64,000 nt of DNA, from contig NZ_BMMX01000001.1 in assembly GCF_014646155.1 (NCBI RefSeq), forward strand, positions 979,720 through 1,043,719, given 5' to 3'. Position 1 is the stretch's first letter. Each line of letters begins with the position of its first letter. This document shows positions 16,042-24,408 of the stretch, in pieces. The position numbers were made by a program, and so were the translations under genes. Origin of the DNA: Mangrovihabitans endophyticus (GTDB lineage: Bacteria > Actinomycetota > Actinomycetes > Mycobacteriales > Micromonosporaceae). The notes beneath the pieces were generated by a model. The model worked only from the letters and a program-made list of their open reading frames with translations. It ran no database searches and was not told the DNA's origin.

Positions 16042-17412
16042 GTGAGAACACGGTGGGCCGCGCTGCTGACGGCCGTCCTGATGGCCATCTCGCCCGCAAG
16101 CGCCGCGCGAGCCGACGACGATCCGCTGCTGGACCGGCTGACGGCCGTTCCCGGCCTGACCGTCGTGTCGCAGAGCGCCACCGACGCCTACCGGTTCTTC
16201 GTGCTGGCCTATCGCCAGCCCGCCGACCACCGTCACCCGCACGGGCAGTCCTACACCCAGCGCCTGACGCTGCTGCACCGGTCGGTGGACGCCCCGGTGG
16301 TGCTGGCCACCGGCGGGTACGCGCTGCCCGCCGACCCCCGGCCGTCGCAGACCGAGCCGACCGCGCTGCTGGGCGCCAACCAGGTCTCGGTCGAGCACCG
16401 ATTCTTCACCCCGTCACGGCCCGATCCGGCCGACTGGTCGGACCTCACCATCTGGCAGGAGGCCTCCGACGAGCACCGGATCGTGCAGGCGCTGCGGGGC
16501 ATCTACACCGGACGGTGGATCCAGACGGGCGCCAGCAAGGGCGGGATGACGTCCGTCTACCACCGGCGGTTCTACCCGTCGGACGTGGACGGCGTGGTGG
16601 CGTACGTGGCGCCCGACGACGCGGTCAACCCGCTGGACGGCGCGTACGACCGCTTCTTCGCCACCGTCGGCCCGGCGGACTGCCGCGCCACGCTCGACGA
16701 CGTGCAGCGGGAAGCGCTGCGCCGGCGCGACCGTCTCGTGCCGTTGCTGACCGCGGACGCCGCCGCGCAGGGGTGGACGTTCACCCGGACGCTGGGCACG
16801 GCGGACCGTTCCTTCGAGATGACCGTGCTGGACACCGTGTGGGCCTTCTGGCAATACCAGTCGGTCGCCAACTGCCCACAGGTGCCCGCCACCACGGCCA
16901 CCGACCGGGAACTGTACGACTGGATCGACGCCGTCGCCGGCTGGAGCTTCTACACCGATCAGGGTCTGGAGCGGTACTGGCCGTACTACCGTCAGGCGGC
17001 GACCCAGCTCGGCTGGCCCAGCCCGCGCTTCGAGCACCTGCGCGGGCTGCGCAGATACCCCGGACTGTACGTTCCGAACTCGTCGCTCCCGGCGGAGCTG
17101 CGGGGCGTGCACAATCCGCTGCCCATGCTGGATGTCGACCTGTGGGTGCGGACCGTGTCGCAGCGGATGCTGTTCATCTACGGCGAGAACGACCCGTGGG
17201 GGGCCGAGCGATTCACGCCCAGCCGGCGCGACTCCTTCCTGTACGTGGCACCGGGCTCCAACCACGGCGCGAACATCTCCCGCCTCGCACCGGCCGACGC
17301 GGCTGCGGCCACGGCCACGGTGCGCCGGTGGGCCGGGGTGCCGGCAGCAGCCGCCCCGCAGCGGTTCGCGGGTCTGCCGCTGGACGACATGCTGGAGCCG
17401 CGACACCGCTGA
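16042..17412 (+). CDS. Secreted S37 family (PS-10) prolyl/tripeptidyl aminopeptidase-like protein
   Basis: A 456-residue protein with a signal peptide (TRWAALLTAVLMAISPASAARA) and an alpha/beta-hydrolase peptidase domain. The nucleophile motif is GASKGGMTSVYHRRFYP, typical of family S37, and the later YGENDPWGAERF and APGSNHGANI segments supply the expected Asp and His. These enzymes release tripeptides or proline-containing peptides from extracellular protein. An in-frame ATG lies at 16030, but the -10-like TATGCT overlaps it, which favours the GTG. Confidence 0.88.
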   Translation: MRTRWAALLTAVLMAISPASAARADDDPLLDRLTAVPGLTVVSQSATDAYRFFVLAYRQPADHRHPHGQSYTQRLTLLHRSVDAPVVLATGGYALPADPRPSQTEPTALLGANQVSVEHRFFTPSRPDPADWSDLTIWQEASDEHRIVQALRGIYTGRWIQTGASKGGMTSVYHRRFYPSDVDGVVAYVAPDDAVNPLDGAYDRFFATVGPADCRATLDDVQREALRRRDRLVPLLTADAAAQGWTFTRTLGTADRSFEMTVLDTVWAFWQYQSVANCPQVPATTATDRELYDWIDAVAGWSFYTDQGLERYWPYYRQAATQLGWPSPRFEHLRGLRRYPGLYVPNSSLPAELRGVHNPLPMLDVDLWVRTVSQRMLFIYGENDPWGAERFTPSRRDSFLYVAPGSNHGANISRLAPADAAAATATVRRWAGVPAAAAPQRFAGLPLDDMLEPRHR

Positions 17413-17433
17413 CGCGTGGCCGCCGCGCAGCGG

Positions 17434-19014
17434 TCAGGAATGTGCCGACTCGCGTTCGCGCAGTTCGCGCCGCAGGATCTTGCCCGATGCCGCCTTCGGC
17501 ACCGCCGCGATGAACTCGACCACGCGCACCTTCTTGTACGGGGCCACCCGGTCCCGTACGTAGGACATCACGTCGTCCGCGGTCAGCGACGTGCCCGGCG
17601 CCGTCACCACGAACGCCTTCGGCACCTCCTCGTTGTCCGCGTCGAGCACGCCGATCACGGCCGCGTCCGCGATGCCCGGGTGGTTCACCAGCACCGCTTC
17701 GAGTTCGGCCGGCGGCACCTGATAGCCCTTGTACTTGATGAGCTCCTTGACCCGGTCGACGATGAACCAGTTCCCGTCCTCGTCGACGCGGGCGATGTCG
17801 CCGGTGTGCAACCAGCCGTCGGCGTCGATGGTCGCGTCGGTCTCCTCCTGGCGGCCGAAGTATCCCTTCATCACCTGCGGGCCGCGCACCCACAGTTCGC
17901 CCGCCTCACCCGCGGCGGCGTCGGTGCCGGTCAGCGGGTCCACCAGCCGTGCCTGCGTGGACGGGATGAGGTGACCGATGCACGCCACCGGCTCCTCGTG
18001 GTTGCCGTCGCCGTGGATGTGGGTGGCCGGGGACAGCTCGGTCATCCCGTACGCCTGACCGGTCTCCACCCCCAGGCGCTGCGCGACGGCCGTCTGCAGC
18101 CCGGCGTCGAGCGGCGCCGCGGCGCAGATGATGCGCCGGAGGGCGGACAGGTCGAGCCCGGCGACGGCCGGGTGCTTGGCCAGCGCCAGCATCACCGGCG
18201 GTACGACGTACGCGTGTGTGATCTTGTCGCGTTCCAGGCTGGTCAGGAAGGCGTCCAGGTCGAACCGGGAGTGCACGACGACGGTCGCGCCCTGGGCGAG
18301 CGCGCTGATCAGCAGCGCCATCATGCCGAAGATGTGGAAGAACGGCAGGATGGCGATGACCCGGTCACCCTCGGCGACGCGGTGCAGCGCGGCCAGTTGC
18401 GCGAAGTTGGTGCACAGGTTGCGGTGCGTCAGCATCACGCCCTTCGGCGTGCCCGTGGTGCCGCTGGAATAGGGCAGCAGGGCGACGTCCGTCGCCGGGT
18501 CGAGGTCGGGCCGGGGCGCGTCGCAGTCGTCGAACACGCTCATCAGCGAGCGGTGCCCCTCGGCCTCGTCGCAGACCAGGATCTCGATGACGCGCCCGGT
18601 CTGCCGGCGCACCAGGTCGACCGCCGCCCGCGCCGGCTCGATCAGGGCCGACACGCTCACCATGAGCCGGGCCTCGGAGTCGGTCAGTTGCTTCGCCATC
18701 TCCGCGGGCGTGGCCAGCGGCGACAGGGTGGTCACGGTGGCGCCGGTGGTGGTGGCGCCGTAGAGGGCCACCGGGTAGAGGATCGTGTTCGGCGAGTGCA
18801 GCGCGACCACGTCGCCCTTGCCGATGCCTTCGGCGTTCAGGCCCACCGCCAGCCCGCGGACCAGGGTCACCAGTTCGCCGTACGTGATGGTCCGTCCGCT
18901 GGACGCGTCCACCAGCGCGGGCGAGGCCGCGCGGCTTGCGGCGTCGCCGAGCACCCGCTCGTGGATGGGCTGGTCGACGACCGTCACCTCGGGATGCATG
19001 CTCGTATGAATCAT
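17434..19014 (-). CDS. 4-coumarate-CoA ligase-like acyl/aryl-CoA synthetase (ANL superfamily)
   Basis: A 526-residue AMP-forming ligase. The ATP motif is YSSGTTGTPKGVMLTHRN, followed by the adenylate motifs YGMTELSP and GWLHTGDIARVDEDG. The catalytic lysine is in PKAASGKILRREL near the end. It activates a carboxylic acid as acyl-AMP and then acyl-CoA; the overall pattern is that of 4-coumarate or medium-chain fatty acid ligases. The start at 19014 follows AGGAGAGAAGAGG. It is divergent from the winged-helix/hydrolase regulator at 19246, and the region between holds phased direct repeats, which hints at shared control. Confidence 0.9.
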   Translation of the reverse strand: MIHTSMHPEVTVVDQPIHERVLGDAASRAASPALVDASSGRTITYGELVTLVRGLAVGLNAEGIGKGDVVALHSPNTILYPVALYGATTTGATVTTLSPLATPAEMAKQLTDSEARLMVSVSALIEPARAAVDLVRRQTGRVIEILVCDEAEGHRSLMSVFDDCDAPRPDLDPATDVALLPYSSGTTGTPKGVMLTHRNLCTNFAQLAALHRVAEGDRVIAILPFFHIFGMMALLISALAQGATVVVHSRFDLDAFLTSLERDKITHAYVVPPVMLALAKHPAVAGLDLSALRRIICAAAPLDAGLQTAVAQRLGVETGQAYGMTELSPATHIHGDGNHEEPVACIGHLIPSTQARLVDPLTGTDAAAGEAGELWVRGPQVMKGYFGRQEETDATIDADGWLHTGDIARVDEDGNWFIVDRVKELIKYKGYQVPPAELEAVLVNHPGIADAAVIGVLDADNEEVPKAFVVTAPGTSLTADDVMSYVRDRVAPYKKVRVVEFIAAVPKAASGKILRRELRERESAHS

Positions 19015-19133
19015 GGCCTCTTCTCTCCTGCGGATGTGCCCACTGCCCGGCATGGCCGGGAGTCGCGAACGCTCCGGGCCACCGTCTGTCCCCATCGTCG
19101 GGCGATGGCCACCTTGTCCGCTTGGCGGCGCCC

Positions 19134-19160
19134 TGAGGCTTGTCTGACGAAAACCTGAGC
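19134..19160. promoter_or_regulatory. Three 11-bp-phased direct repeats (winged-helix operator candidate)
   Basis: TGAGG, TGACG and TGAGC begin at 19134, 19145 and 19156, exactly 11 bp apart. Such phasing is the hallmark of sites bound by OmpR/SARP-type winged-helix domains. The array lies between the CoA ligase gene and the regulator gene at 19246. A similar array is found upstream of the FAD monooxygenase at 21960. Confidence 0.5.
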
Positions 19161-19177
19161 ATTCCGGTGATCGGAAT
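19161..19177. promoter_or_regulatory. Inverted repeat next to the phased repeats
   Basis: ATTCCG-GTGAT-CGGAAT is a perfect 6-bp inverted repeat directly after the phased direct repeats. It is a possible second operator in the same divergent control region. Confidence 0.35.
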
Positions 19178-19234
19178 CTACTGTGGACCGTCAAGTCGTC
19201 CCGGGAGCCTCTGGGTCACCCCGGCCGCGCCTAG

Positions 19235-19240
19235 TAGGCT
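19235..19240 (+). promoter_or_regulatory. -10 element for a probable leaderless transcript
   Basis: TAGGCT ends 5 bases before the GTG at 19246, and no ribosome site precedes it. The paralogous gene at 23277 has the same arrangement with a perfect TATAAT, which strengthens the reading. Confidence 0.45.
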
Positions 19241-19245
19241 GCGCG

Positions 19246-20466
19246 GTGGTGGGGAACATCTATCGCTTCAACGAGTACGAGCTCGACACGCACCGTCACC
19301 AGCTACGTCGTGCTGGTGAACCGGTGCACGTCGAGCCGCGTGCTCTGGATTTGTTGTGCCATCTGGTCGAGCATCGCGACCGGGTGGTGCCGAAAAACGA
19401 ACTCCTCGACGAGGTGTGGGGGGACCGCTTCGTCAGCGAGGCCGCGCTGACCACCGGGCTGCGGACGGCGCGGCTCGCCGTCGGCGATACCGGCAGCCAG
19501 CAGCAGATGATCCGCACGGTGCACCGCCGGGGCTACCAGTTCGTCGGCCCGACCACGGTGCTGGCGGCCACCTCGGGCGCCGGCGCCGTGCCGGTGCTGC
19601 GCCCGTCCGCGCCGGTCACCGGCGCGGACCGTCAGGTCATCCGGTTCTGCCGCTCCGACGACGCGACCCGGATCGCCTACGCCACCGTCGGTTCCGGCCC
19701 GCCGCTGCTGAAGGCGGCCAACTGGATGACGCACCTGGACCTGGAGTGGACGACACCGGTGTGGTCGCACTGGCTCAGCGGCCTGGCCCGCAACCGGCGA
19801 CTGATCCGGTACGACGAGCGCGGCTGCGGCATGTCGGACTGGACCGTGCCCAGCTTCAGCTTCGACGACTGGGTCGACGATCTGGAGACCGTGGTCGACG
19901 CGGTCGGGCTCGACCAGTTCCCGTTGCTCGGCGTGTCCCAGGGCGGAGCGGTCGCGGTGGCGTACGCGGTGCGGCGGCCGGAGCGGGTCAGCCGGCTCAT
20001 TCTGGCGGGTGCCTACGCCCGCGGGCGGCGCATCCGCGCCGCCGACGACAACGAACGGGACGCGGCGGAACTCGACCTCAACCTTGCCCGGGTCGGCTGG
20101 ATGCACCAGGACCCGAGCTTCTTGCAGGTCTTCGCCTCGCAGTTCCTGCCGGACGGCACCGGGGAGGAATGGGCCGACTTCATCAACTTCCAGCGGCGCA
20201 CCACCTCGCCGGCCAACGGCGTCCGCTTCCTGGAGGAGTTCGCCGAGATCGACGTCTCGGACATCGCGCACCGGGTGCAGTGCCCGACACTGATCATCCA
20301 CGCCCGCGACGATGCCCGCGTGCCGGCATCGCAGGCCAGCGAGCTGGCCGCGCTCATCCCGGACAGCCGCTTGGTGCTGCTGGAGAGCCGCAATCACCTG
20401 CTGACCGCGTCGGAGCCGGCGTGGGAGGAGTTCCTCTCGCACATCGACGACTTCCTGGCCGAGTGA
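19246..20466 (+). CDS. Winged-helix DNA-binding domain fused to alpha/beta hydrolase
   Basis: A 406-residue fusion. Residues 1-100 form an OmpR/CadC-type winged helix (EPRALDLLCHLVEHRDRVVPKNELLDEVWG and IRTVHRRGYQFVG). Residues 130-405 are an alpha/beta hydrolase with an intact triad: GVSQGGAVAVAY (Ser), IIHARDDARVP (Asp) and ESRNHLL (His). Such fusions may sense a hydrolysable ligand or use the hydrolase fold purely as a sensor. It is convergent with the FAD monooxygenase, the two stops being 2 bases apart. It is a paralog of the protein encoded at 22030-23277. Confidence 0.9.
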   Translation: MVGNIYRFNEYELDTHRHQLRRAGEPVHVEPRALDLLCHLVEHRDRVVPKNELLDEVWGDRFVSEAALTTGLRTARLAVGDTGSQQQMIRTVHRRGYQFVGPTTVLAATSGAGAVPVLRPSAPVTGADRQVIRFCRSDDATRIAYATVGSGPPLLKAANWMTHLDLEWTTPVWSHWLSGLARNRRLIRYDERGCGMSDWTVPSFSFDDWVDDLETVVDAVGLDQFPLLGVSQGGAVAVAYAVRRPERVSRLILAGAYARGRRIRAADDNERDAAELDLNLARVGWMHQDPSFLQVFASQFLPDGTGEEWADFINFQRRTTSPANGVRFLEEFAEIDVSDIAHRVQCPTLIIHARDDARVPASQASELAALIPDSRLVLLESRNHLLTASEPAWEEFLSHIDDFLAE

Positions 20467-20468
20467 TC

Positions 20469-21878
20469 TCATCCGGGACGTGCCCCGGACGGCCGTTCCG
20501 ACTGTGTGCCGGGTGGCCCGGTGCGCCGCGGTGACGGGTCCGGCGGGTGGTTCCGGTTCCGCGCGGGCGACCGGCGAGCGGCCAGCAGCACCCGCGCGGC
20601 CATCGCCGGGTGCAGTAGCGAACGCGGCCGGGCCAGCAGGTTGTAGACCCGCACCATCTGCCGGGCGACCACCGCCGAGGCGTGGCCCGCCCGCACCGCC
20701 CAGTCGAGGCCTCGCAGGCTGAGGTCGGCCCCGACGGGCTTCGGTCCGGTGGTTCCCGGATCGGCGAAGTCGGCCACGGCCGCCATCCGCCAGGGCATCG
20801 CCACCACCTTCGCGGCCCGGCGATAGAACGCCCGCGGCAGCGACGGCGATGCGAAGCCGTGCCGCCGGAGCGTGCGGTCCAGTTCTCGCGCCTGCAGGGC
20901 CGCCGACGACATGCCCTGCCCGTAGACCGGGTTGAAGCTGCAGACGGCGTCGCCGAGCACCAGGAAACCGGCGGGGACGCGGCGCAGCCGTTCCACATGG
21001 CGGCGCTGGCTGGTGGGCATGCGATGGGTGAGCACGGGGGACAGCGGCTCGGCCCGCCCCAGGACGTCGGCCAGCGCCGGCGCCGGTAGGCTGCGCGCGA
21101 ACTGCAGGAACTCGTCGGGTTCGGTGGGCGGGTTCTCGCCGTGGAACGAGCCGAGGGTGACGATCCAGCGGCCACCCTCCACCGGCACCATGTTCCCCAT
21201 CCGGTGCCCGCGCGTGGGGTCGTCGATGACCAGGGCGAGGGCGCGATCGAGGTCGTCGGGCCGGCGGGTGACCACGCGCGTCCCGTAGGCCATGTCGATG
21301 CGGATCGCCGACACCTCCGGGACGGCGAAGCCGGACTTGGCGAGGTGGTCGAGCATCCGGGTGTTCCGGCCGGTGCACGCCACGACGAGGTCGGCCCGGT
21401 GCTGCACCCCGTCGGAGAGCACGCCGACCACCCGGTCGTCTTCGACGAGCAGGGTGTCCACCGCTAACTGGTCGCGCAGCGTCACGTTGCTCCGCTGCTG
21501 CAGCAGCCGCCGCCGGAGGGCGTTCTCCAGCAGCGGCCTGCTCATCGAGATGGCGAGGTGGCCCAGCCGGTGCCGGGCCAGGTAGCCGCCGCCCTGGTAA
21601 ACCAGCACGTCACCGGCGTCGAACGGGACCGCGCCCTGCGCCACGAGGTCATCGGTGAGCCCGGGGAACCAGCCGGTGAGCAACGTCTGACCCGCGGCGA
21701 GCAGCACATGGGCGTGCCGTCCCTGGGGCACGCCGCGGCGCGGCACCGCCTCGTCGGGCAGATGGTCCCGTTCCAGGATCATCACCCGGTCGACGTGGTC
21801 ACTCAGCACACGGGCCGTCACCAGCCCGGCGATGCTGGCGCCGATGACGATCGCGCTGCTGCCGTTCATGGGGCTCAT
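20469..21878 (-). CDS. FAD-dependent monooxygenase/halogenase-like oxidoreductase
   Basis: A 469-residue flavoprotein. The N-terminal dinucleotide motif is VIGASIAGLVTARVLSD with the ribose-binding acid in ILERDHLP. The second FAD motif is FLVLGDAVCSFNPVYGQGMSSAALQA, which has the GD...P pattern of aromatic hydroxylases and related enzymes. The tryptophan-halogenase WxWxIP motif is not seen. The ATG at 21878 lies 12 bases after GGGGAGG; another ATG at 21869 is possible. It lies between two winged-helix/hydrolase regulators, which suggests a regulated catabolic or tailoring oxidation. The C-terminal tail is Arg/Pro-rich and probably disordered. Confidence 0.87.
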   Translation of the reverse strand: MSPMNGSSAIVIGASIAGLVTARVLSDHVDRVMILERDHLPDEAVPRRGVPQGRHAHVLLAAGQTLLTGWFPGLTDDLVAQGAVPFDAGDVLVYQGGGYLARHRLGHLAISMSRPLLENALRRRLLQQRSNVTLRDQLAVDTLLVEDDRVVGVLSDGVQHRADLVVACTGRNTRMLDHLAKSGFAVPEVSAIRIDMAYGTRVVTRRPDDLDRALALVIDDPTRGHRMGNMVPVEGGRWIVTLGSFHGENPPTEPDEFLQFARSLPAPALADVLGRAEPLSPVLTHRMPTSQRRHVERLRRVPAGFLVLGDAVCSFNPVYGQGMSSAALQARELDRTLRRHGFASPSLPRAFYRRAAKVVAMPWRMAAVADFADPGTTGPKPVGADLSLRGLDWAVRAGHASAVVARQMVRVYNLLARPRSLLHPAMAARVLLAARRSPARNRNHPPDPSPRRTGPPGTQSERPSGARPG

Positions 21879-21959
21879 CCGTGCCCAGAACCTCCCCGCT
21901 CGACACCGACCGTGGAGCGTCGGTTGATCTGAGCTTCGGCAAGATGCGGCGGCGACACT

Positions 21960-21988
21960 TGGGGAAACTGTGAGGCTTCTCTGAGGAA
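21960..21988. promoter_or_regulatory. Three 11-bp-phased direct repeats upstream of the FAD monooxygenase
   Basis: TGGGG, TGAGG and TGAGG begin at 21960, 21971 and 21982. The 18-base segment at 21971-21988 matches the one at 19134-19151 in 16 of 18 positions. This is a candidate binding site for one or both winged-helix/hydrolase regulators. Confidence 0.5.
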
Positions 21989-22029
21989 GGCGTTCCGGCA
22001 CGCGCGGCACCGCTCACGCGTACCGCAAA

Positions 22030-23277
22030 TCAGGCGGTGAGGAACTCGTCGAGCAGCCGGAGGAACTCCGCCCAGGCCGGCTCCGCGCCGGTGAAGAGGT
22101 GATTGCGTCCGTCGAGGACGACGAGCCGGCTGCCGGGGATGCGAGCCGCCAATTCGGCGGCGTGCTCGACCGGAACCCGGGGATCGTCGCGGGCATGGAT
22201 GATCAGCGTCGGGCACCGCACCCGCGGGGCGAGCCCGGCGACGTCGATGCGGCCGAACTCCTCCAGGAAACGGGCGCCGTTGACCGGCGAGGTCGTCTGC
22301 TGCTGGAAGACGGTGAACATGTCCCATTCCTGGGAGGTGGCGCCGGCCAGGAACTGGGCGGCGAAGATCCGGCGCAGGGCGGGGTTCTGCAGCAGCCAGC
22401 CCACCCGGGCGAGGTCGAGGTCGACCTTCGCCGCCTGGCGGTCGATGTCGGTGTCCGCGCGGACTTGCCGACCGCTGACGTACGCGGAGGCCAGCACCAA
22501 CCGATCGACTCGTTCCGGCCGGCCCGCGGCGTACGCCACCGCGGTGGCGCCGCCCTGTGACACGCCCAGCAGCGCGAACCGGTCCACGCCCGCGGCGTCC
22601 ACCACGGTGTCGATGTCGCCGACCCAGTCCTGCACCGCGAAGCTGGGTTCACACCATTGCGACAGGCCGCAGCCCCGCTCGTCATACCGGACCAGCCGCC
22701 GGTTGCGGGCCAGCCCCTCGTGCCAGTGCGCCCACAGCGGCTCGGTCCGGTCGAGGTCGATGCGTGTCAGCCAGTTGGCGGTCTTGACCAACGGCCGTCC
22801 GGGTTGCGCGCCGGTGTCGGCGTAGGCCAGGCGCTTGCCGTCCGGAGTCCGGCAATATCGGATGGTCTCCGGTCTCGGACCCGCCGCCTCGCGCCGGGCC
22901 GCGGCTTCCGGCCGTGGCGGTGCTACCGGGGGCGCGCCGGTGACCTCGCCCGGGTCGGCGACCGCGGCGACCGGCGCGACGAACTGATAGCCGAGCCGGT
23001 GCACGGTGCGGATGATCCGCTGCCGGCCGCCGGTGTCGCCGATCGCGCGCCGGGCGAGGCTCAGCGCGGAGCTGAGGGCGGCTTCGCCGACGAATCGTCC
23101 CGGCCAAATCACCTCAAGAAGCTCCCGTTTGGGCACCACTCGATGCCGGTGTTCGAGCAAATGGCAAAGCAGGTCGAAAACGCGGGGCTCGGTGTGGACC
23201 GGTCGTCCGTCGCATCGGAGTTGCCGATTGTCCAGATTGAGTTCGTAGCGACCGAATCGGAATGCCACGTCTCCCAC
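22030..23277 (-). CDS. Winged-helix DNA-binding domain fused to alpha/beta hydrolase (paralog)
   Basis: A 415-residue paralog of the 19246 protein with the same order: winged helix (residues 1-100; EPRVFDLLCHLLEHRHRVVPKRELL and IRTVHRLGYQFVA), an Ala/Pro linker, then an alpha/beta hydrolase. The triad is intact (GVSQGGATAVAY, IIHARDDPRVP, DGRNHLF). The GTG at 23277 is chosen because a perfect TATAAT (23285-23290) ends 7 bases upstream, giving a leaderless transcript, and because the N-terminus then aligns with the paralog. An ATG at 23286 overlaps the -10 box and is rejected. It is co-directional with the FAD monooxygenase gene 150 bases downstream. Confidence 0.9.
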   Translation of the reverse strand: MGDVAFRFGRYELNLDNRQLRCDGRPVHTEPRVFDLLCHLLEHRHRVVPKRELLEVIWPGRFVGEAALSSALSLARRAIGDTGGRQRIIRTVHRLGYQFVAPVAAVADPGEVTGAPPVAPPRPEAAARREAAGPRPETIRYCRTPDGKRLAYADTGAQPGRPLVKTANWLTRIDLDRTEPLWAHWHEGLARNRRLVRYDERGCGLSQWCEPSFAVQDWVGDIDTVVDAAGVDRFALLGVSQGGATAVAYAAGRPERVDRLVLASAYVSGRQVRADTDIDRQAAKVDLDLARVGWLLQNPALRRIFAAQFLAGATSQEWDMFTVFQQQTTSPVNGARFLEEFGRIDVAGLAPRVRCPTLIIHARDDPRVPVEHAAELAARIPGSRLVVLDGRNHLFTGAEPAWAEFLRLLDEFLTA

Positions 23278-23284
23278 GCCCGGC

Positions 23285-23290
23285 ATTATA
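23285..23290 (-). promoter_or_regulatory. Consensus -10 (TATAAT) for a leaderless gene
   Basis: A perfect TATAAT on the minus strand, 7 bases before GTG 23277. No good -35 is seen 17 bases upstream, so activation by a regulator is plausible. Confidence 0.65.
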
Positions 23291-23696
23291 GGGAAGTGCC
23301 GGAGACGGAGGGGAAAGGCCGCACCTTGGCAACGCACGGTGATCTGGCGATGGTGCCGGGTCATCCTGAACCAGCGTTGAGGCGCGCCGACGTCGATCAC
23401 GGATGGTGACCGGCCGATATTGCGGTGGTTGCCGCATCGGCTCGGCGTACTTTTGTCGTCGCGCTTTCCGCCATTTCTCGGCGGCGGCCGGAGAGACGGT
23501 CTCATCGCGGACCCGGTAATGTCGCGGACCCGACAGCGCAACGGCGGCGGATATGCCACGCCGGAATGGGTGCGAAGGCCGTTGCCAACCCTCAGGACTC
23601 CCTCAGATCTTCCACAAGTCTCGGCCGGTCCGCGTCCACCACCATGGTGCTGGGCCGCAGGAGCGGACCCGGGTATCGAGGGAAAGGTCGCCGCAG
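23291..23696. other. Gene-free region between the regulator and the ECF sigma gene
   Basis: No convincing gene is seen. A weak pair of 11-bp-spaced repeats (TGAAC at 23367, TGAGG at 23378) resembles the phased sites at 19134 and 21960. The rest probably carries the promoter of the sigma factor gene, but no clear elements were found. Confidence 0.4.
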
Positions 23697-24371
23697 GTGA
23701 GCACGCGCCATGAACCGGCAGCCGATGTCACCGGCTCGGTGTGCGGCATCCGGCAGGTCCAGCACGGCATCCGCAAGACCGTCCCCAGTGGACGGAACGG
23801 ATCGGCGGCGACGACCGGGACCTGCACCCGGGCCCGGAACCGGGCGTCTGCCGGTACGCCGAAGGAAGACTCCGCCGCGGAGCGGAACTACGACGACCTG
23901 GTCGCGTCGTACGGCGGCCCGATCCGCAAGTACGCGGCCCGGCTGACGGGCAATCGCAACATCGCCGACGACGTGCTCCAGGAGACCCTGCTGCGGGCCT
24001 GGCGCCATCGGCACGCGCTGGTCGGCCGGGAGGGCTCGGTGCGGAGCTGGCTGTTCACCGTCGCGCACAACGTCGCCGTGGACCTGATGCGCGGGCGCCG
24101 GGCGTACCCGGTGGCCGAGGAGACCTGGGACGGCCTGCAGGGCCAGGTGCGCGACCACGCCGACGCGGTGGTCGCCAGCGCGGCGCTGATGCCCGCGCTG
24201 CGCCGGCTCACCGCCGAGCATCGTGACGTGCTCTTCGAGCTCTACTACCGGCGCAGCACCGTCACCGAGGCGGCCAAGACCATCGGAGTCCCCCCGGGGA
24301 CGGTGAAGTCGCGCGCCCACTACGCGGTCCGGGCCCTGCGCGCCGAACTGGCGCCCACGGTCGCGGCCTGA
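23697..24371 (+). CDS. ECF RNA polymerase sigma factor (sigma-70 family)
   Basis: A 224-residue sigma factor. Region 2 is YGGPIRKYAARLTGNRNIADDVLQETLLRAWRH, with the DLMRGRR end. Region 4 has LTAEHRDVLFELYYRRSTVTEAAKTIGVPPGTVKSRAHYAVRALR. The first 60 residues are low in similarity to the family, so the start is uncertain; GTG 23697 is a reasonable choice but later starts are possible. No anti-sigma gene is adjacent. The gene ends 37 bases before the first gene of the type VII-like locus and may control it. Confidence 0.88.
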   Translation: MSTRHEPAADVTGSVCGIRQVQHGIRKTVPSGRNGSAATTGTCTRARNRASAGTPKEDSAAERNYDDLVASYGGPIRKYAARLTGNRNIADDVLQETLLRAWRHRHALVGREGSVRSWLFTVAHNVAVDLMRGRRAYPVAEETWDGLQGQVRDHADAVVASAALMPALRRLTAEHRDVLFELYYRRSTVTEAAKTIGVPPGTVKSRAHYAVRALRAELAPTVAA

Positions 24372-24408
24372 CCTTGTCCCCACTCTCGACCCGCTCGGAA
24401 GGGCACCC

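Noticed and set aside
20469-21878. Flavin-dependent tryptophan halogenase
   Set aside because: The WxWxIP halogenase motif is not seen, so only a general FAD monooxygenase call is made.
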